Of a DNA stretch of 64,000 nt, positions 38,411 to 46,601 are shown in pieces. The stretch spans positions 4,875,001-4,939,000 of the forward strand of contig NZ_CP072597.1 in NCBI RefSeq assembly GCF_018847975.1, in the 5' to 3' direction. Within the stretch, counting starts at the first letter, position 1; every line of letters starts with the position of its first letter. Under the pieces are notes generated by a model. It did no database searches, was not told where the DNA came from, and saw only the letters and a list, made by a program, of their open reading frames with translations. The position numbers and the translations under genes are program-made. Origin of the DNA: Lysobacter sp. K5869 (GTDB taxonomy: Bacteria; Pseudomonadota; Gammaproteobacteria; Xanthomonadales; Xanthomonadaceae).

Positions 38411-38442
38411 CGTCATTCCGGCGAAAGCCGGAATCCATTTTG
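38411..38442 (+). repeat. Single REP-A element
   Basis: Same 32-bp sequence as the left arms at 5969 and 27396, here without a partner, 31 bases after parC. Confidence 0.88.
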
Positions 38443-38521
38443 ATCTTGCTCTGACGCCCTCGGGTGGGAGCATCTATCCACGACGTCAGGCGTTCCAACG
38501 AACACATCGAAGTCTCGAAAC

Positions 38522-38552
38522 AACGCCCCGCATCGCGGGGCGTTTCTTTTTT
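38522..38552 (+). terminator. Terminator downstream of parC
   Basis: AACGCCCCGC, ATC and GCGGGGCGTT are followed by TCTTTTTTG. Strong stem with a T-tract. Confidence 0.85.
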
Positions 38553-38661
38553 GCGCAAGAAATACAGCACATCGAAAATAATCGATGCGAAGCTATTGAC
38601 AACGACGTTTGCGCGGAAGCAACCTACACGCGGAGCCTAGAAACTCCTCACATACCGGTAT

Positions 38662-38690
38662 CCACCTCCGAAAGACTTGGTGGTTTTTTT
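38662..38690 (+). terminator. Weak terminator-like hairpin
   Basis: CCACC and GGTGG with a 12-base loop, followed by seven T. The stem is short, but the T-tract is good. It separates the upstream region from the structured leader that follows. Confidence 0.5.
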
Positions 38691-38692
38691 GT

Positions 38693-38857
38693 GCCTGCGA
38701 TTTCGCAGGCGCGCTCGGCGTATGCGTCATGCGTCGGGAGGGCGGCTAATACAACACCCGCAAGGGGAATACGCCCGCCGTGTATGTGCGGTTTCTAGCC
38801 TCCCGACTTCCCGCCTGCGAATCCTCGCAGGCGGGCCGCATGACTCATGCAATGGAG
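38693..38857 (+). ncRNA. Structured leader of three hairpins before the XAC0095-like gene
   Basis: Hairpin 1: GCCTGCGA/TCGCAGGC (38693-38710). Long stem: GTCGGGAGG (38733-38741) pairs with CCTCCCGAC (38799-38807), enclosing about 57 bases. Hairpin 3: CCCGCCTGCGA/TCGCAGGCGGG (38810-38835), a perfect 11-bp stem with loop ATCC. The outer hairpins share the CCTGCGA/TCGCAGG core. The GGAG ribosome binding site (38854-38857) is 8 bases before the ATG at 38866. It could be a cis-regulatory RNA or a repeat-derived element; no riboswitch class is recognised. Confidence 0.5.
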
Positions 38858-38865
38858 CGCCGCTT

Positions 38866-39099
38866 ATGCCACGCAAATCCCCGTCCGCCAGCCGCGCGGA
38901 CAGCGTTGTGCTGCCTCTGGATGCTTACCTGGAACTGCAGAAGTTCCGCGATGAACTGGTGGGTATCGCCGACACTATCGATCCCGTCGCCACACCGCTT
39001 CCCGGCGTGCGCAAACCCGAACAATCCCGGCGCCGCGCGCTCGCTCGCGTGTTTCGGCTGTGGGCGCAGCAGATAGAGCGCAGTCTGGTCGCGAGTTGA
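38866..39099 (+). CDS. Small XAC0095-like protein
   Basis: 77 residues, ATG at 38866. The N-terminal half SVVLPLDAYLELQKFRDELVG resembles the short XAC0095-type proteins found in Xanthomonas and Lysobacter, usually 70-80 residues and of unknown function. A second helix, RRRALARVFRLWAQQIERSL, is amphipathic. The long structured leader directly upstream is the most unusual thing about it. Family assignment is from memory of the pattern. Confidence 0.6.
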   Translation: MPRKSPSASRADSVVLPLDAYLELQKFRDELVGIADTIDPVATPLPGVRKPEQSRRRALARVFRLWAQQIERSLVAS

Positions 39100-39175
39100 C
39101 CGACTGAACACCCTAGCCGGCAAGGCGTCGTAACCACTGAACTGCGCGGCACGCCGCAATCAGCGCCAACAGGAA

Positions 39176-39197
39176 AAGGCCCCGTTGCCGGGGCCTC
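39176..39197 (-). terminator. Terminator after the frameshifted lipoprotein gene
   Basis: AAGGCCCCG, TTGC and CGGGGCCTC; read on the minus strand the stem ends in CCTTTTCC. It lies 14 bases beyond the stop at 39211. Confidence 0.6.
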
Positions 39198-39210
39198 AGA
39201 GGGCGACAAC

Positions 39211-39611
39211 TCAATCGCCCTTCGTTGCTTCACGCCGATAAATAATCGAACCGGACGGCCTGTCAACATCACGCATGGCGGCCAGTTCGTCTTTGCCTCG
39301 CACGAAGATCATCACACCAAATGGAGTTTGGCATTTCGGGCTGTCAATTGATGAGAACACCAGAAAAATCCTGTCGCCTTCAGGCTGATATTCCCACTTG
39401 CCGTTCCCATCAATGTAGCCGCCAACTTTCGCAGAGCAAGCCAGATCGGCCGGAAATTCATCGGCCGAAACTTCCTGCGCTTATCGAGAACGATGGAGCT
39501 ATCCAAGGATGAGTCCGTGCTCTTCCATTCCCCTGCGAAATCATCTGCGGATCCGACTCCACAGCCGGCCAGCGACAAGGAAATGGCGACAGCCCCGACA
39601 AAGTATTTCAT
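39211..39611 (-). pseudogene. Small lipoprotein gene broken by a one-base frameshift
   Basis: From the ATG at 39611 the frame reads MKYFVGAVAISLSLAGCG, a lipoprotein signal with Cys about residue 17, then ADDFAGEWKSTDSSLDSSIV. Near 39468-39476 the coherent reading moves to another frame, which continues VSADEFPADLACSAKVGGYI, then GNGKWEYQPEGDRIFLVFSS, to RREATKGD and a stop at 39211. The span is 401 bases, one short of a whole number of codons; one added base in that spot restores a 133-residue protein. It could be a decaying gene, a sequencing error in GGAAGTTTC, or phase variation. It may be a second immunity gene of the RHS locus. Confidence 0.75.
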
Positions 39612-39779
39612 TTTCTGCACTCGCAATCAGAAAGCACGTCCCGCACAAGCCCAATAAATAATCCAACAAACTCCCGAAAGACATAACAACCTATCACCAA
39701 GCGTTCTTCAATTGCGCGAAGACCAGTCATCTGATAACGGGCCCAACGCCGAGATCCGCATGCGACTGACCCTATAAAA

Positions 39780-39804
39780 GAAAGGCCCCGTTCCGGAGCC
39801 TTTC
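39780..39804 (-). terminator. Terminator after the putative immunity gene
   Basis: GAAAGGCCCCG, TTC and CGGAGCCTTTC; on the minus strand it ends in CCTTTCTTTT. Eleven bases beyond the stop at 39815. Confidence 0.75.
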
Positions 39805-39814
39805 AAGCGTTGAA

Positions 39815-40222
39815 TCAGCCCCCCTTGCCGGGACGTTTGGATTTATCCACCCAATACTTGCCTCTCGCTTGCGCCAGGGGATCTTTAGACTCCAGGAGGT
39901 ACTTCCCGTAGTTGTCCTGCGACACTTTTCCGCCGTTCTCCGCCGCCATCCTCTCGAAGCACATCATCTTCGCAAAATCGATCTTGCCGAACATAACGGC
40001 CAGATTCAGAGCAGCCTCCGCATCGCCGGCAACGGCACGCTTCAGCTGCGCGCTGGAAGCCGGGTCCTTTTTAACAAAATCAGCGATTTCACCAAGCTTA
40101 GTGTCGTCGCAGGAGGCTGCCCTTAATTGCCCGCCTCCCTGAGAGGCTGCATACCCCTGACCAATAGAAACACCCAGTAAGACACCTAACGCAATCAGCA
40201 CTACGCTCGTCACAAATCTCAT
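39815..40222 (-). CDS. Small exported protein, candidate RHS immunity protein
   Basis: 135 residues from the ATG at 40222, which has GGAGG 6 bases upstream. A hydrophobic signal or anchor (VTSVVLIALGVLLGVSIG) comes first. The rest is helical with two cysteines (SCDDTK, MMCFERM) and segments AEAALNLAVMFGKID and DPLAQARGKYW that suggest a Sel1/TPR-like repeat. It starts 38 bases after the RHS gene ends, on the same strand, and its base composition is low in GC like the RHS tip. Position and export suit an immunity protein against a toxin that works in the periplasm. This is inference. Confidence 0.6.
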   Translation of the reverse strand: MRFVTSVVLIALGVLLGVSIGQGYAASQGGGQLRAASCDDTKLGEIADFVKKDPASSAQLKRAVAGDAEAALNLAVMFGKIDFAKMMCFERMAAENGGKVSQDNYGKYLLESKDPLAQARGKYWVDKSKRPGKGG

Positions 40223-40260
40223 AGCAGCCTCCATCCGTTAATGTTCATCGAACCTCAAAA

Positions 40261-43200
40261 TTATTTCTTATTTTTCTTTCCCGGATACAGTTCCCACTGA
40301 GCACCCGGCCGAGGAGTCGCCTTCGGCGGAATTGAACCTGGGACGGGGTCGCCAATGAAGATCTTGCCGCCCTCCGGATAGCCAACCATGTAACGCGTCC
40401 CCTCTACGTCCTCGCCTGAAACACGGGCCAACTCAGAAAGAAAACTCTTTCCATCCGCATCCGGAACGCCAGCCTCACACGCCAGGATGAGAATTTTCTT
40501 ATACCCACCCTTCCTGTAGTTATCTTTAATCAAATCCCAGACTTCTTGAGCGGAGACCTGCTTTTGGCCGGGACCACGTATAAATTTAGTCCCTGAAACA
40601 CCATGGGTCGCAATCGCAAAAGCCCCAGGCGGCGGATCATACGCAATCGCACTGTAATAAAATGTTCTTGGAGCCTCGGTCCCGGAGTCATCGACAAACC
40701 AACTGACTTGCGCCATCAATCCGAATGGGTCAATCCTGGTAAGCGGACTTGATTCGGCATAGGCAAAGCGGTTAATCCCCCCACCGAGATCCAGAGGATC
40801 GCCCTGAACATAACGCCCTGAAACAGCATCGTAGTCCCGAAGGTAGTTGTATACGAGTCCCGATGCACGATCGTAAGCTTGGCCCACGAATCTCATATTG
40901 AAGATAAGTTCGACACCATCCTGATCAGGATCTTGATCTGGCGCATCGCTGCCGAAAACTTCACTTTTAGTATCCCATCGCCAGATAGCCACGTTACGAT
41001 TTGGATCAATTACCCCCCGCGGCGCGCCCAAGTGGTCCGGCTGCACATACTTCAACGACTGCCCGACACCGCTGCCAACCACCAATCCCACCGGCGCATT
41101 ATCGAACCACACCGCCTGCTGCACCGGCGCCCCAGCACCGTCGTAATCGCCGATCCAATGCCCGGCTTCGTCGTATAGCGTATAGACGCCAACCGCCCCC
41201 ACCCCGCCGTTCGTCGCCGCAACACGTTCGCCCTTGGCGTTGTAGCGATAGCCCATCGTCACCACGCCGCCCTGCTTGACCTGCTGCATCCGGTCGTTGG
41301 CGTTGTAGACGAACTCCCTGGCCGCGCCGCCGATGCTGGTGGTGTTGCCGACCGCGTCGTAACCGCGCGCCACGCCGGCGACGCTGCTCAGGCGATGGCT
41401 GTTGGCGGGATAGACGTAGGTGTCGGTGATACCGCCGTGCAACAGGCTCGTGCGGTTGCCGGTCTTGTCGTAACCATAGGTGTCCAACGCGGTCGAACTG
41501 GCGCCGTCGCGGGTCACCGTCAGTCGGCCGAGGCTGTCGTAGTCGTACTTGGCTTGATTCGCGCTGAGCAAGCCGTCCTTGAGCTCCACCAGTTCGCCGA
41601 CGGTGTTGTAGCCGTAGCCCAGCGACAAGCCGCCGCTGGCCGGATCGAACACGGTCTTGGGCCGGTAGTCGAGGTCGTAAGTGCGGCTCAGGTTACGGCC
41701 GTTGCCGTAAGTCCAACCGGTGACCGGACCGAACGGTTCGTAAGCGGCATTGTTCAACAATACTGCGCGGGTGCCGCCGTAAGGACGCACGCCGACTTCC
41801 TTGATCCGTCCCTGGGCGTTGCGGACGTAATCGACCGTGGTGCCGTCGGGATACGTGGTCGTGTAGAGCTGGCCGGCCATGTTGTAGGCGTAACGCAGGA
41901 CGAAGCTCTTGCTGTCGACCGTCTGTACCTTGCGCACCACGCGGCCGAAGCGGTCGTAGCAGTACTTGAGCTCGGTGCCTTCGGTGCGCATCGCCGCGAG
42001 GCGGCCCTTGGCGAAGGTTTCGCCGGTGGCGCAGACGCCGGGCGCGGTGTCGTAGTCGTACTCGACATCGGCCGGGCCGCTGGCGGTGTAGAAGACCGCC
42101 TTCGGACGGTTCAACGCGTCGTAGGTGTAGCGATGGGCGACGGCGTCGTTGGCGTCCTTCTTGGTCGCCAGCGAGCCGGCCGCGTTGTAGGTGTAGTCGG
42201 TGACGCCGGTGTCCGGGCTGGTCAGCTTAGTGCGGTCGCCGAAGCCGTTGTACGCGTAGACCGTGTTCAGCCCCTTGGGATCGGTGACCTGGGTGACTTG
42301 GTCGAGCGCGTTGTACTGCAGCTTGGTCTCGACGGCGAGGCCGTCGATGTCCTGCAGGGTGCGGTTCAAGCGGTTGAGCGGGTCGTAGAAGTTGTCGGTC
42401 TTGCGGCCCAGCGCGTCGGTGACGCGGTCCGGGTTGCCGTTGGCATCGTAGCGGTAGCCGGTGGCGTTCTGCGCGGAGTCCTTGAGGAACTCCAACCGGC
42501 TCAGCGTGTTGTAGACCCGCGACAAGGTCTTGCGCAGGGTCGTGCCGCCGGCCTTGATGTCCTCTTGCTTGCGGTTTCCGTCCTTGTCGAGGGTGTAGGT
42601 CAGCGTGTTGCCGGCATTGTCGGTGATGCTGGTCAGGCGGTGCCCGGCATCGTAGCCGTAGCGAGTGTAGACGCCGCCCGGCAGCGTGACTTTGCGCACC
42701 AATTGAGTCGGCCAGTACTCGATGAGGGTGATCTGGTCGTCGGTCTCGACGCTGTTGTTGGCGCCGCGGACCTTGGTCGCCGTCAACAAGCCGCGCGCGT
42801 CGTATTCCAGATCGGTGACCACGCCGTTGGCGTCCAGCGACGACAGCGGCCGGCCCAGCGGGTCGTAGCCGAGGATTTCGGTGGTCTGGCCGAGCGCGTT
42901 GGTGACTTTGCGCAAGTCGCCCTTGCGATAAGTGCACAGCGCGGGCTGCGTGGCGCAGGTGCTGTCGTCGCTGCCGAAGTATTGGTAGCTGACGATGTCG
43001 CTGACGTCGGTGCGCGGGCCGTCGACGGACTTCAGCAGTCCCAAAGTGGGGCAAGTGCTGTTGGCCGCGGCGACATCGGCCGCCTCGCAGTAAGCGTACG
43101 TAGTTGTGCGCACCTCGTTGGTCGTGGTGTCGCGCACGGCGATGCTGGCCGGTTGCAGGCGTACGTTGCGGACAATGCGGGTTTCCCGGTTGCCCGCGCT

Positions 43201-44997
43201 GGTCAGCACCACTCGGTTGCTGACGATGTCGGTGCGCGATTGGCTGATGCGTTCGTCGGTGAGGCCGGCCGCTTCCTTGACCGTATGAGTCCGCGCCGCC
43301 TGGCCGGTGATCGGGTCGTTGGCCTCGCTGTAGCTGTGCACCGTCTGCACGCCGCGCCGGTCCGTCGTGCTGCTCAGGCGGCGACGGAAGTCCGTGGATT
43401 CCGGCTGGAACGTACGAGAGAAGACCCCGCGCACATCGGTGAAGGCATTGAGCTTGCGCGGCAGGCCACTCGCCCCGGCGGCGTCCAAGCCATACGTCAT
43501 AACGTTGCCCAGCGAGTCCGTCACGACGGAGCCGCCGTTTGAGGGATAACTCAAGGTCGCCGAATCGGCGCCATCCGCATGCGTAGTGGATACGACCCGC
43601 GCCTTATCGTCGTAGGCGAAGGTGCTGTAACGCTGTCCATCTTCGCGGGTCACGCCGGTCAGGAAGCGCGGATAGCGCGAATCCTCGTAGTGGTAAGTGC
43701 GGGTCGCGCCACCGGGATAGGTGACGGTTCCGACCTGCCCGCCCGCGGTGTAAGCGTAGCTGGCGAGCGCGACGCCGGCCGAACGGATCGCCAGGATCGG
43801 CGCGTTGTCGCCGCCGGCGCCGTATTCGAACACCAGGCCGCGGCCGCTGCTGTGGGTGATCGTCGCCAGGCGCCGCGACTCGTCATAGCCATACGTCAGC
43901 GAAGTGCCGTCTTCCAGACGCTGCTCCACCAGACGGCCGTCGCCATTGAATCTCAGCACCCGGTCCGAACGGTACAACAACCATTGGGCGCCGTCAGCGA
44001 CGATGCGGTTGCCGCTGCCGTCGCCGGCCTCGTAGGCCGCGCCCACGGCGGTGAACGGAATCTGCGAGCCGTCGGCTTCGATCAAACCCATCTGGAAGGT
44101 TTGATTCGAATCCGCCGGGTCGGTGCCCATGGCCAGTTGGATATTGTGCGAGTGCGTCCAGCCGACGCCGAAGCCGGTACGCCCGGCCGACGCCATCGAA
44201 TGGAAATGGCGCTCGAACGCGATCCAGCCCAGATCGAAGTCGGGCGCGGGCTCGGACTTGTCGCCGGTGGTCGGATCGCAGGGGTTCTTGACCGGACACT
44301 CGTTCTTGGGCAGCGGCTTGGTTTCATAAACGATCTGGAAATCCGGCCCGGCGCAAGCTTTCTTTTCCTCGTTCCAAGACAGCACCGAAATCGGGCAGCC
44401 CACGGTACGCACGCGGGTCAGGGAACCGCTGACGGAGACCGTTTCGCATTGGCTCCCGGTCCATGCCGATCGCGTCCCGGTGTACTCGCCGTAATCGTGC
44501 GTGGAGGTTCTGTTGTCGTCCCACAAGGCTTGCTCGGCCCAATCCGGGGCGATCTGGATCGCCGTGGCGGCTGGGCAGCCCTCCCCCGTGCTTTCCTGAT
44601 TGAAGCGCGCGGTAATCTGCGCTTTGAGTTCCTCGATGGAACCGACGTCGGGCGCGCCCGACGTGCTGAAATCGTTGTAGATCCACGGGTCGACGACCGG
44701 CGGCAGCGGCTCGAAATCGTAGTTGTAAAGCGTCCGGTTGCCGAAGACGACGGCCTTGGTCACCAGCATCTTGGGCTCCACTCCTTCGGTCAGCGTGGAG
44801 AGGAAGGTCTTGATTTCCTGCTGCATGCCCGCTTCGGTGCGCTGAGGTTGCGCGGGCACCGAATTGGTCGTCCAAAGCGTGCCGGCCTCCTGGGCTTGGG
44901 CGCTGGTGCTGAGCGCTGCTGCGACGCAGACCGCGAGGACGGCCAACATCGGGCGGCGCGGTAAAGCGCGATTTGAAATTCCTTTTCTCATGGACAT
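40261..44997 (-). CDS. Secreted RHS-repeat protein with a caspase-like C-terminal toxin tip
   Basis: 1578 residues from the ATG at 44997 (AAGGAG 6 bases upstream; a GTG directly before and an ATG at 44991 are also in frame). Signal peptide ending STSAQAQ; an N-terminal region of about 220 residues; a DUF6531-like entry (NPCDPTTGDKSEPAPDFDLG); then about 1100 residues of YD/RHS repeats (YDARGLL, YDANGNPDRVTD, YDALNRP). The conserved core end is DPLDLGGGINRFAYAESSPL, then TRIDPFGL. The tip, residues 1428-1578 (40261-40716), has ATHG (H1465) and ILILACEAG (C1507), the spacing and context of caspase/CHAT-type cysteine peptidases. There is no PAAR or VgrG partner, so export by Sec and display on the surface is the likely route. 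Confidence 0.85.
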   Translation of the reverse strand: MSMRKGISNRALPRRPMLAVLAVCVAAALSTSAQAQEAGTLWTTNSVPAQPQRTEAGMQQEIKTFLSTLTEGVEPKMLVTKAVVFGNRTLYNYDFEPLPPVVDPWIYNDFSTSGAPDVGSIEELKAQITARFNQESTGEGCPAATAIQIAPDWAEQALWDDNRTSTHDYGEYTGTRSAWTGSQCETVSVSGSLTRVRTVGCPISVLSWNEEKKACAGPDFQIVYETKPLPKNECPVKNPCDPTTGDKSEPAPDFDLGWIAFERHFHSMASAGRTGFGVGWTHSHNIQLAMGTDPADSNQTFQMGLIEADGSQIPFTAVGAAYEAGDGSGNRIVADGAQWLLYRSDRVLRFNGDGRLVEQRLEDGTSLTYGYDESRRLATITHSSGRGLVFEYGAGGDNAPILAIRSAGVALASYAYTAGGQVGTVTYPGGATRTYHYEDSRYPRFLTGVTREDGQRYSTFAYDDKARVVSTTHADGADSATLSYPSNGGSVVTDSLGNVMTYGLDAAGASGLPRKLNAFTDVRGVFSRTFQPESTDFRRRLSSTTDRRGVQTVHSYSEANDPITGQAARTHTVKEAAGLTDERISQSRTDIVSNRVVLTSAGNRETRIVRNVRLQPASIAVRDTTTNEVRTTTYAYCEAADVAAANSTCPTLGLLKSVDGPRTDVSDIVSYQYFGSDDSTCATQPALCTYRKGDLRKVTNALGQTTEILGYDPLGRPLSSLDANGVVTDLEYDARGLLTATKVRGANNSVETDDQITLIEYWPTQLVRKVTLPGGVYTRYGYDAGHRLTSITDNAGNTLTYTLDKDGNRKQEDIKAGGTTLRKTLSRVYNTLSRLEFLKDSAQNATGYRYDANGNPDRVTDALGRKTDNFYDPLNRLNRTLQDIDGLAVETKLQYNALDQVTQVTDPKGLNTVYAYNGFGDRTKLTSPDTGVTDYTYNAAGSLATKKDANDAVAHRYTYDALNRPKAVFYTASGPADVEYDYDTAPGVCATGETFAKGRLAAMRTEGTELKYCYDRFGRVVRKVQTVDSKSFVLRYAYNMAGQLYTTTYPDGTTVDYVRNAQGRIKEVGVRPYGGTRAVLLNNAAYEPFGPVTGWTYGNGRNLSRTYDLDYRPKTVFDPASGGLSLGYGYNTVGELVELKDGLLSANQAKYDYDSLGRLTVTRDGASSTALDTYGYDKTGNRTSLLHGGITDTYVYPANSHRLSSVAGVARGYDAVGNTTSIGGAAREFVYNANDRMQQVKQGGVVTMGYRYNAKGERVAATNGGVGAVGVYTLYDEAGHWIGDYDGAGAPVQQAVWFDNAPVGLVVGSGVGQSLKYVQPDHLGAPRGVIDPNRNVAIWRWDTKSEVFGSDAPDQDPDQDGVELIFNMRFVGQAYDRASGLVYNYLRDYDAVSGRYVQGDPLDLGGGINRFAYAESSPLTRIDPFGLMAQVSWFVDDSGTEAPRTFYYSAIAYDPPPGAFAIATHGVSGTKFIRGPGQKQVSAQEVWDLIKDNYRKGGYKKILILACEAGVPDADGKSFLSELARVSGEDVEGTRYMVGYPEGGKIFIGDPVPGSIPPKATPRPGAQWELYPGKKNKK

Positions 44998-45000
44998 CAC

Positions 45001-45601
45001 GTTCTCCTTGTGGGGCAGTCAGGTGCCCGGGCTCAGACGACTACGGCCGCGCGGGCGAAACGGTTCGCCTCGTACGGTCAAGAACATTGTTCGAACAAAC
45101 GACGAAGTGCCCGCGGGCCGCGCAGGGAACCGTGGAGGACCGCCTTCGACGGGAACAAATGACGGGAACTGGTGCTGAGCGATGCCGAGCGCCGCGCTCG
45201 ATCTCGCAGCGGAGTAGATAACGGCAGGCGGTGAATGCGGCATATGACATATCCGTGTCTGGCGCGAGACGGGCCACTCAGTCCTTGTGACGCAGCCCAA
45301 GCATGATTGTCCAAGCCAATCTCTCTGGCAATAGTCGCTTAGGCCGATATCGAACGCACTGACCGGGTCGGCCCGTTTTGGTACGTAATGATTTGTGCAT
45401 TTGCGCGCTGCATGCGAATTGCTGGTCCGTCGGCGCCGCCTTGCCGACTCTGGCGAGACCGCCTTGCCCACCCTGCCCGAACGACACCGCTGGGCCGAAC
45501 CATTCCATTTCCGCCAACCCGCGCAACAGGATGCGGGCGTAGGCTGCCTGCACGCGCCGTCGGCGCGGCGCGGCGATCCCGCGCGTTGACATGGAGTGGA
45601 G
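45001..45601. other. Upstream region of the RHS gene
   Basis: About 600 bases without a convincing gene on either strand; slightly less GC-rich than usual. It should hold the RHS promoter. A perfect 12-base palindrome at 45087-45098 is the only clear site. Confidence 0.5.
45087..45098. promoter_or_regulatory. Palindrome TTGTTCGAACAA upstream of the RHS gene
   Basis: A perfect 12-base palindrome about 90 bases before the RHS start, overlapping GAACATTGTTC (45083-45093), itself an inverted repeat with a 3-base gap. It is AT-richer than its surroundings and looks like a repressor operator, but I cannot name the protein. Confidence 0.35.
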
Positions 45602-45775
45602 ATGGATATGAATCGCGAAAAAGCCGAACAGATCGCGGCGCATCTCGCCGCGGGGATGCTGGCCAGCGGCCAGTACGCCATGAGCGAGGACACCGGCGGC
45701 GACGCCGAGTTCGTCGCGTCGTTGTACAACGCCATCGTCGATAAGCTGGTGGTGGCGCGCTCTTCCGACGGTTGA
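45602..45775 (+). CDS. Small 57-residue protein of unknown function
   Basis: ATG at 45602 (MDMNREKAEQIAAHLAAGML) or at 45608, with GGAGTGGAG just upstream. It ends with a TGA at 45775. The composition is that of a real soluble helical microprotein (acidic middle SEDTGGDAEF, then VASLYNAIVDKLVV). It has no signal peptide and no recognised family. The REP-B doublet follows directly. Confidence 0.6.
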   Translation: MDMNREKAEQIAAHLAAGMLASGQYAMSEDTGGDAEFVASLYNAIVDKLVVARSSDG

Positions 45776-45805
45776 CGCAATTCCCCGCGACGCGGCCCGC
45801 AGCTT

Positions 45806-45890
45806 CTGTAGGAGCGACGCGAGTCGTGATCGCGGGGTTGCAGCGCCGTAGTCGTAGCGGCGCGGTCGCGGCTCACGCCGCTCCTACAGG
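45806..45890. repeat. REP-B inverted pair
   Basis: CTGTAGGAGCGACGCGAGTC from 45806 and, reversed, GCGGCTCACGCCGCTCCTAC ending about 45887. Same family as 27267-27290, 27556-27577 and 56311-56393. Confidence 0.8.
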
Positions 45891-45902
45891 GGGCAGCGAG
45901 CC

Positions 45903-46448
45903 TTACGCGGGACGAGGGTTCGCTTCGTCCAGGTAATGCGCCACCACCTCCTGGAACTTGCGTTCGTCGAAGCGCAAGCCGTTCGTGTAGACGAGCACGG
46001 GCGTGCCGACGGTGGAGTTCGCGGAGGCCATGCGCTTGTAGAAGCGATGGTCGCGATGCGCGGCGAGGAAGCGCTCGGGGTCTTTCAACAAGATCTTGTA
46101 GCCGTGCAGGCCGGAACCGGTGAGGTCGGTGTGGGCCTGCACGCCGGCGATATCGCTCCACTTGATCCGGATCGCGCCGTTCAAGTCCAAGCCGTCGGGG
46201 CCCGCCTTGAGCGGGCTGCCGCCGCGCGCCTTGATCGCGCCTAGCGCGGCCATGCTCAGGCCTAAGACGCAGCCCAACGCGGTCATCGGATAGAAGATGC
46301 GCGGATCGCGCAGCACCGCACGCAGGCTGTCCGGATCGGGACCGCGCAACAGCAGATAGGCGCAGCCGATGCCCAGCGCGAGCAGGAACGCGCTCGCCAA
46401 CAGAATCTTGCCCTTGGCGATCTCGGCAGTGAAGTTCGGATAGTTCAT
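45903..46448 (-). CDS. STM3941-like small membrane protein
   Basis: 181 residues. Two membrane helices (about 15-33 and 52-70) are followed by a cytoplasmic domain of about 110 residues with GLDLNGAIRIKWSDIAGV, typical of the PH-like STM3941 family, and a C-terminal GTPVLVYTNGLRFDERKFQE. Members are often found in toxin/immunity settings, but their function is not established. It is separated from the RHS gene by about 900 bases and a different gene, so a link is weak. Confidence 0.7.
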   Translation of the reverse strand: MNYPNFTAEIAKGKILLASAFLLALGIGCAYLLLRGPDPDSLRAVLRDPRIFYPMTALGCVLGLSMAALGAIKARGGSPLKAGPDGLDLNGAIRIKWSDIAGVQAHTDLTGSGLHGYKILLKDPERFLAAHRDHRFYKRMASANSTVGTPVLVYTNGLRFDERKFQEVVAHYLDEANPRPA

Positions 46449-46601
46449 GCGGGCGCCTCAAAATCCTTTCGCGGCCCGGCGCGGCCGGGCGTCCATGCGG
46501 GCGCGGGCCCGATGCGACGGCAGCCTAGCACGCGACCTGAGCGCCGCCGCGCGGACGCCGCGCCGCCGGTCCGGAGGCAACGGCGCCGCGCGGCCGCGCG
46601 C

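Noticed and set aside
38733..38807. Known riboswitch in the XAC0095 leader
   Set aside because: None of the riboswitch core motifs I know (TPP, cobalamin, SAM, c-di-GMP) can be found; only plain stems are seen.
41395..43542. 715-codon open frame antisense to the RHS core
   Set aside because: The repeat structure of the RHS gene creates it; composition is that of an antisense shadow.
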